Source: Pegea sp. RAD2-039
Taxonomy: Eukaryota; Chordata; Thaliacea; Salpida; Salpidae
Reading direction: 5' to 3'
Length of the DNA stretch: 64,000 bases
Assembly: GCA_034620365.1 (NCBI GenBank)
Contig: JAQGEQ010000339.1
Coordinates: 434,001-498,000 of the forward strand
Shown piece by piece: positions 62,983-64,000 of the stretch. The notes below the pieces were generated by a model. It was not told where the DNA came from and did no database searches. It was given only the letters and a program-made list of their open reading frames with translations. The position numbers were made by a program, and so were the translations under genes. Numbering within the stretch: position 1 is the stretch's first letter; the number at the start of each line of letters is the position of its first letter.

Positions 62983-64000
62983 TTTTTAGAAAAAATCAAA
63001 TATTTCAACAGAAACTAACGTTCTCAAGTAACCTCTTTGTCAATCACGTGTTTATATATAAACGAATCTAAACTGATGGTAGTGGTTCGATTTTTGAAAT
63101 AATTTAACCAATCAAAATGCTTTTTCGAACGTTTTTAGACTGAAAGCATTTGAAAAATATATTTGTAGATTGAATCAGAATATAATTTATTTATAAGAAT
63201 ATCTTTAAATTAATAATTAAAGAATTAAAAGATTTATATTTTTTGATATTTAGTGTAATTAGTTGCAATAAAAATAATTTAATTAGTTTTCATTTACTGT
63301 GGAAATATATATTTCTAGATAACTAAAAATAAATGAAAAAAACTTATAGTTTAAATATTATTACAGTTGTAGCTTAATCAGAAAATGAATTTCTAAATGC
63401 CACCAAGCTTAATAATAACCAACAAGTAACAAAGAAACATTTGAAAGAAACTTTTGTTTAAAATGAACTCAAATTTCTATTCGATTGTTGAAAAAGTTTT
63501 GATAATTTGAAACATACAACTTTGTTAGTATAACTACAAAGAAATAATTGTTAATTGAAGTATAAAAGTTTAAATAAATCTTATTTAATCTGTTATATCA
63601 TCAGGAAATTGTTTGTTATATGAATTTGTTGTAAAAAATTCGCTTTTACAAACTGTTGGGTTGAAATTAATGTAAATAGTATTGAGCTTCTATGGTATGT
63701 AAATAAAATAAAAACTTTTAGAGTTTCTACAAAAGATTTTCAAGCAAATTGAAATATTTGTCAAAATTGGATGTATTGTTTAAAAGTTGACAAAAACATT
63801 TACTTAAAAATGTAATTTCTTTTAAATAAAATAAAAATTGAATCGTAGCTACAAAAATAAGTCAATATTAGAATCAAGTATTTATTTTCAACAAAATTTC
63901 TTTTAAATATCATTAATTGTAAAAAAAACTTCCACCTCAGCAAACAATTAGAAATAGAGTCATTTGATATATCTTTAAAATACTGAGTCATTTTTCACCA
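62983..64000. other. Right-edge AT-rich region
   Basis: Apart from the promoter-like patch at about 63040-63110, I see no gene. The minus-strand frame 63800-63991 is Phe/Tyr/Ile-rich, as expected from chance in AT-rich DNA. Confidence 0.35.

Noticed and set aside
1..64000. CRISPR array, prokaryotic operon or riboswitch
   Set aside because: Spliced genes with metazoan domains and LINE remains show nuclear animal DNA; no spaced direct-repeat array was seen apart from the intronic CACGTG minisatellite.

Overview
This is a window of AT-rich animal nuclear DNA. The genes have canonical GT-AG introns, and HAND, ASPP and BLTP1 orthologues point to a bilaterian. I cannot fix the phylum. The many introns of about 50 bp in one gene, set in a repeat-bearing AT-rich background, suggest an invertebrate with a fast-evolving genome.

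Layout: (1) 1-10230, plus strand, is the C-terminal half of a BLTP1 (KIAA1109/Tweek) bridge-like lipid-transfer protein: about 47 exons, about 2,450 codons, cut by the left window edge. (2) 12034-13731, plus strand, is a three-exon HAND-family bHLH transcription factor of 369 aa with an unusually long C-terminal tail. (3) 13.7-24.8 kb is a repeat-rich interval. It holds a transposon-like element with about 310-bp terminal inverted repeats, a GC-rich island with a GNRA-type hairpin, a small unrecognised 80-codon ORF with a decayed second copy 2.6 kb away, another GC-richer island, and a LINE 3' end. (4) 24811-30406, minus strand, is a complete ten-exon ASPP-family gene (829 aa) with an N-terminal ubiquitin-like domain, coiled coil, PP1-docking motif, ankyrin repeats and SH3 domain. 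(5) 30.4-47.7 kb is mostly gene-poor DNA of very low GC with a degenerate non-LTR retrotransposon at about 34.3-35.55 kb and a possible second type at about 44.5 kb. (6) 47763-50321, plus strand, is a three-exon gene for a putative secreted, eight-cysteine, basic 212-aa precursor that I do not recognise. (7) 50.3-61 kb is gene-poor, with a possible tRNA-derived SINE at about 58.3 kb. (8) 61062-61720, minus strand, is the two-exon 3' end of an unrecognised acidic protein gene.

The genes do not form an operon or an obvious pathway: BLTP1 acts in lipid transport at membrane contacts, HAND in mesoderm and neural development, and ASPP in p53/PP1 and polarity signalling. Splice models were built by hand by keeping reading phase across GT-AG junctions. 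Every junction in BLTP1 is phase-consistent except one, and all junctions in HAND, ASPP and the secreted gene are consistent.
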